Shown: positions 59,269 through 64,000 of the stretch, in pieces
How the letters are laid out: the number at the start of each line of letters is the position of its first letter
Position numbering within the stretch: the first letter of the stretch is position 1
Source of the DNA: Enoplolaimus lenunculus
Taxonomy: Eukaryota; Nematoda; Enoplea; Enoplida; Thoracostomopsidae
Length of the DNA: 64,000 nucleotides
Assembly (NCBI GenBank): GCA_030248215.1
Contig: JASANG010002381.1
Coordinates: forward strand, 1-64,000
Reading direction: 5' to 3'
The notes under the pieces: model-generated
The model's database searches: none
What the model saw: the letters and a program-made list of their open reading frames with translations, nothing else
What the model was told of the DNA's origin: nothing
Program-made: the position numbers and the translations under genes

Positions 59269-59423
59269 GTCCCATGTAAAGATCACGGGCGGAGCGTTAA
59301 TATTTTGTGGAACTAGAAAAAAAGGGTATGCTTAAGTTTTAGACTAATTTTTTTGGCTTGGCTTTGGCTTAGGCTTAGGAATATGCTTATAATACTGTTC
59401 CGCCTCTGTTCTTTAAATTGGCC
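59269..59423. mobile_element. Family B MITE with perfect TSD GAAGAATG
   Basis: 155 bp; GAAGAATG at 59261-59268 and 59424-59431. Confidence 0.85.
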
Positions 59424-59831
59424 GAAGAATGGAAGGAAGAAACTATCTTTCGGACTTTTAAAACTTTTGTTTGAGTATTTAAAGCAAAAAATTTCGTTTG
59501 GTTTCTCGCTCGCTTCGCTTGCTAAGTTTAATTTTTGTAAAAAAATGAACAAAATGGGGCAGCTATAGTAAAAAACAGGCAAACGCTGTTTGCAAACCAG
59601 CTAATTATCTCACGTTGAGTTCGCTAGGAAACATAGAAAAATTTAAAACTTCTTGTGAAAATTACTAAACTGAAAATGAACTTCTTCAATTGTTACATTT
59701 ATTAAGTCATATTTTTGACACAAAATTTAAATTTTGCAAATATTCAACGGATTCTTACGACCGACAAGTAGGCATTTTAACGGCAGTTTTTGTACATACT
59801 ACCATAGCTTCAATTTAAGCTCTGTCACAAG

Positions 59832-60003
59832 CAGTGGCGGATCCAGGATGTCAAAATGGGGGGCCAAAATATCACAGATAATAAGCTTACTTTTGACCCG
59901 CACAAAAACCACGAATTATTGTCATAAAATTGCTATATAATTTTTGTCGAGATGCTGTTGGGGGGACCACGGCCGGGGTGGCCCCCCGATGGATCCGCCA
60001 TTG
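59832..60003. mobile_element. Family G hAT-like MITE with perfect 8-bp TSD GTCACAAG
   Basis: Same ends and interior as 41930-42120; GTCACAAG at 59824-59831 and 60004-60011. Confidence 0.92.
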
Positions 60004-62573
60004 GTCACAAGGATATCGTTATGCTTGCCGTGTATCACTGCTCATACCTGAGTAATTCTCGTTCAATACCGCACCATTACACATGGTGACAGACGTCTCC
60101 GTCAATGACGGAACGCGCCGAATGCTATCAGAAGTATAGCGGCAACCTTACAGCTTAACTCCATCAAGTGACTCAATATATATTAGAAAAAACATCACCT
60201 TCGAAAAAATTCTACAAATCTGACGTATCGTTATTAAATCCTAAAACGCAGTTTTGGTTTCAAAAATTTGGAAAAGAAAACCTCTCTTTCTTGCTGCGTA
60301 TCTGGAGCTTAACCCTCATTAGTAATTGAAAACGGACCCATGACCACAAGTAAACAACAACACTAATGAAACGTGTGACATAATTGGGGCGGAAATTTTA
60401 AATAATCTCAGGTCAAATATGTGCAGGTGCTAACCTCTTAAAACCTTACAATCAAATGCCGACAATACTCATTGTTTAAATTTCACTATGGATGCGAATT
60501 ATTTGTTTGCTGGAGACTTAAGTATTTAAGATATTTTGCGTCAAATATTACAGTAGTTGGAAATTCAAATTTTGAGTTCAGTGGTGGCTTTTGAGTACGG
60601 AAGGATACAGCCTTAAAGTTGTTAAGAACAATTATTACCGTCAGCTTAGAAAAATGATATATATTTCGTAGGCCAATCTGCTATGCGAAACAAATAGCAA
60701 GTTTGGCCAAAGCCAAATAGCGATTGTCAGATGTCACAAAACAACAGTGATGTTAGACCAACGCTGATTGGTTAACGGTATTGTGCCCATTCAAATAATC
60801 AAACCTCATTGGTCTGTAAGTTCACCAGCAGATTAGCCCAGGCCAAACTGCTATTGCGTCAAATAGCAGATTGACATGGGCCAATTAGTAATTGGACTGA
60901 AAAGCAGATTAGCTTACAAAATTAGTGCCAAACTTGTACGCAGCGATGATATATTAAACTTTCTAAGTTATTTTCGAATCGAACAAAGTGAATGCTTGCA
61001 TTATTAAAAAAAGTCGACCTAAGTAAACACTTGATCTATAACCGAAAGAACCAGTTGTCAGCGGTTAACCCGTTTCTGGTTTCCCATTTACTGCCACTTG
61101 TACTTAAACCTTGTATTTCTTTCATTACTCATCGTTATTTAATGCCTTATTTCATATGTGCTGCTACACTATTTTATAAGTACATTTTGCAATGTATTGT
61201 ATTTCGGATATTACGGGATCCGAGCAGATAAAATAGGTTTCATTCATAATATTTCACCGGTAGCTTGTATACAACCATTAAGCTGAAAAAAAGTTTCAGA
61301 AAATTTAGTAAAGAATTGCATTTCATAAATGCTTTCACATCACCTTCTATTGAGCAAATAACTCGACTATTGCTTCAGTCATTTCTGTGACCCCCTTTTT
61401 GTGTCTATCATCAAATTAATTACAAATAGAACATCTGACTTGGTCTCTGGGATGTCAGCCTTAACGCGGTTTTTACTATTGAAATTTACACGTAAAGTCT
61501 TCTACACCTTTATAAATACCGTAATTGGTACTCTCAATAGAATCACTCGCCGAATTATTTCAACATCGAAATCATAGTTTAACGGCTAATTTACTCATTA
61601 GTGAGATTGATAAATCCGATAACCGTCTGTTGTGTCAATTTCAACTGATGTTAAGTCCACTTGAAATTCAAAACTTCTCAATTCAAATTCACAATTTGTG
61701 AGCAAACAGACGTTCAAATTAATCATTAAATTCACTCAACTGAAGTTCGGAATACTTCAAAACGCCGTAAAGTTGGTCGAGTTAAATTTCAAACCCAGAA
61801 AACTGACAAATATATAATCCATAGTACTGTTGTGGGACATTAAGGATGCAGTACTGTGAATGATGGCTGTGCGTGTTTCTTTGGCCCGTAGCCAAAGCTT
61901 TCAAAGCCGTCTTCCAAAATTTTGGTTCCCACTAATAAATATCCAACCTCGGATTTAACGTCATCAAAAATCCTATGGTATTCCATAAAATTTGTTTGCC
62001 TTCAATCAGACTGAACTGACTTCATGCCTGTTGCTTGTGTCAACAGGAATTCTTAAATTCCGATAAAGTTTATGTTTACAAAAAATTATTATTACGGAAT
62101 TTTTAACAAAAGTAAAAAATCAACACAAACGAGTAATAATTAGGTGCAAGTTGTAAAAATTAAAACTACACAAATGCGATTAGTTGTGAGTTCAACCACA
62201 AGTTATGATGACCCTCCCGTGCGTTGTTACTTTCATTTACAGCTGCACGACCAGGCTCCAGTAGCCAGCTCATCATGCTTGGAAGGGGGCTAAAATTTCA
62301 TTCAGAAATGATATCCAAGGGTTTTAATGACTTGTACAAGCAAGGTTGAAAATTTTCTATGGAACGACATTTCCAAGGGGTGGGGGGACTGAGCCTCCAT
62401 TTGCCTACGGGCGGTGCACAAAAAATAACTGCATATAAATATTGTGACAAACTACACAAATTGCATATTATCGTGCAAGTAATCAACTAAACAGAAAAAA
62501 ATTGTAAATTCCAACATATTTATGGTTCAATGGCGTCCCAAGCTTCAATTGAGTAAAACTCTTAGAATCTTAC

Positions 62574-63151
62574 CTTCAGGCGCACCAAATACACAGGAGC
62601 AAACACGAAGGGGGGCGTCAGGCAGCGACTCCCTATCCTTATTTTCTGACAAATAGAACCGCTATCTCACTGAATTATCGTAAACAAATCTCTCATTGCA
62701 GAATAAGAACAAAAGTTTTAGTTGTTTTTGCGGCACCGATCGCATCATCCAATCCAAATTGCACTACTCTCAATTGCAATTCGAACTATGCAATTTTTGT
62801 TGCAGTTCTGCAATTGCAGCACTACGACGCAGTAAAACTAGCGAAATTTGAGTAAATTCGTCGTATGTTACAAGTTTTTTGCTTAGGCTTAGGATTCGGT
62901 TTCGAATTCAGAAACTGCTATAAATTGTTTTTTAAGTTTTCAATTACTAACAAATATAAAAACACCCCAAAAACGGGAAAATCGGTTTTCAAAACACAAA
63001 TGTCAACAGCAACAAAAAATGTGCTATTTTCGTGCGAAATTAACCAAAAAGTTAGTTACATCCACTACTTACCGTAATAGTTTGATCTGGCAACAAACAG
63101 CGGAACCATAGCAAAAAAGGTTAGCATTAAAATCTGACAATTGTACTGCAT
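62574..63151 (-). CDS. Two candidate 5' exons of a secreted protein (signal peptide exon plus Cys-containing exon)
   Basis: Exon a 63073-63151 encodes MQYNCQILMLTFFAMVPLFV then ARSNYY, a good signal peptide. Its ATG is the first Met after an in-frame TGA three codons upstream. It ends at TTACG|GTAAGT in phase 1. Exon b 62574-62645 (acceptor CTATTTGTCAG, donor CTGAAG|GTAAGA) fits that phase and encodes NKDRESLPDAPLRVCSCVFG then APE, again ending in phase 1. The 427-nt intron has good sites at both ends. I do not recognise the family. It may be a neighbouring gene whose other exons I could not find, or a distal alternative start of the collagen gene, because collagen exon 2 also accepts phase 1. 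Confidence 0.38.
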
Positions 63152-64000
63152 AATTTGTAATCAAAAATTGAACTACAAGATGTTTTAAAAATTTTAGTAA
63201 TTTTAGCAGGGGCCTATAACCAAGATGATAAAAATAGGGTTGGATTATATTGTTAAATGTTGAAGGCTGTTTCTTATGATACCGCAAAAAATAATCAAGA
63301 CCTCTTTCATTTAAGGGGAATTGACTTTTAACCCTTTGTCACATGAATATATTCAATTTCATGCGAGATGTAATTTCGAGGGAAAATTCCATCCCCTGTC
63401 TCGTGGGTGGGAGGCTTTTACAATGACCACTGAGTTATAGGAGCTTGACGCTCGTGCCTGGAGGTGCTGTCATGTCTTGTGGAGATTTTACACTGCGCAT
63501 ATATGTTATAATTGTTGAACACTGCTCACAGTGGCTGTGTTGCTCGTACATTAGTGTTTAGTTGCTCATAGTGTACTCAATGAGTGAAAGTGTGATAGAT
63601 ACTAAGTAAGAATTTTTCCATTAATTCCATAAGGGGAAAATTTCCTTGGTACTACTCGTGTTAGGTGGTTTAGTCATTTTTACCCACAATTTTTCCTTTC
63701 TACTTTGGAAATGATTGGTAATGTTAACTCAACACAATATCGTTAGCTTTACCTTTCGTGATCTTCTATGGTAAATTAGATGTTATGGGACAGCCAAAGA
63801 AACCTTTATCCTGGAAACGATATTTGTATTAATAACAGAAACCTAAAGACTTGTTGAGAACTGAAAAAACTATCATCTCTGGACATCTGAGCACTAAAAT
63901 CATAACAAAGAAACTTTACTTAATGTCTCAGAACGGAACTTTAGGTGATCTTAGAATAAATTTCTAAAGACTCTTGACCATCGGTCTAAAATCGCCACAG
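63152..64000. other. Region upstream of the candidate signal-peptide exon
   Basis: Contains the second TTAA element (63328-63596). The remainder is AT-rich with words loosely related to 57540-57720 and 58490-58560 (an old dispersed repeat); no exon seen. Confidence 0.55.
63328..63596 (-). mobile_element. Second copy of the TTAA / tRNA-like element
   Basis: Same length and order as 2000-2270, starting TTAACCCTTTGTCACATGAA. The right end is degenerate (GAAAGTGTGAT in place of GAAAGGGTTAA) and the B box is degraded, so it is the older or faster-decayed copy. Confidence 0.7.

Larger units (their letters stand above)
52160..62573. other. Repeat-rich stretch without recognised genes
   Basis: (TTTG)n at about 52713-52750, B elements (52972-53097, 54765-54975, 56919-57196, 59269-59423), D with nested E (53461-54135), E elements (56226-56668, 57985-58380), C copies (54294-54461, 55715-55858, 57361-57525, 58932-59097, 61880-62030, 62252-62412), G element (59832-60003) and a small palindrome set with CTGCTATT/AATAGCAG words (60670-60915). 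60960-61870 shows nothing recognised. Confidence 0.6.

Overview
The window is AT-rich metazoan nuclear DNA dominated by one host gene on the minus strand: a collagen XV/XVIII-type (multiplexin) gene. I assembled 19 exons by hand from GT-AG boundaries and phase. They run from a start codon at 32460 down to position 22 and stay in one frame for 1944 nt (648 codons). The order is signal peptide, thrombospondin-N-like (TSPN) domain, an acidic Ser-Gly glycosaminoglycan-type motif, a Pro-rich linker, a chain of interrupted Gly-X-Y segments, and finally the NC1 trimerisation motif. The 3' part (hinge and the expected endostatin domain) lies off the left edge. The organism is not identifiable from this window. 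Short collagen exons, AT-rich introns of 0.2-7.7 kb and very many short non-autonomous DNA transposons suggest an invertebrate, perhaps a tunicate; that is a guess.

Layout: 1-32460 is the collagen gene, with introns filled by MITEs, foldback elements and small satellites. 32461-62573 has no convincing gene and is mostly repeats: a 29-bp satellite at 43.6-44.4 kb, a ~197-bp tandem array at 48 kb, a long inverted repeat at 41.3-41.8 kb and many MITEs. At 62574-63151 there is a phase-consistent pair of minus-strand exons that begins with a signal peptide. It could be the 5' end of a separate secreted-protein gene or a distal alternative 5' end of the collagen gene. 63152-64000 holds one TTAA-flanked element and otherwise nothing recognised.

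The repeats fall into a few families, many with readable target-site duplications (TSDs). Family B has termini GGCCCATGTA and a CCTAAG-rich core with 8-bp TSDs (hAT-like). Family C has GGCCCGTAGCC termini and 8-bp TSDs in some copies. Families G and H have CAGTGGCGGATCC-type termini and 8-bp TSDs (hAT-like). Family E has TACTGTAnTGACCC termini and TA targets. Two copies belong to a TTAA/CCCTTT-ended (piggyBac-like) element that carries a tRNA-like pol III promoter. Several copies are nested. One H element inserted exactly at an exon-intron junction of the collagen gene and duplicated the 5' splice site. I saw no virus-like or LTR element, no rRNA, no functional tRNA and no CRISPR array.
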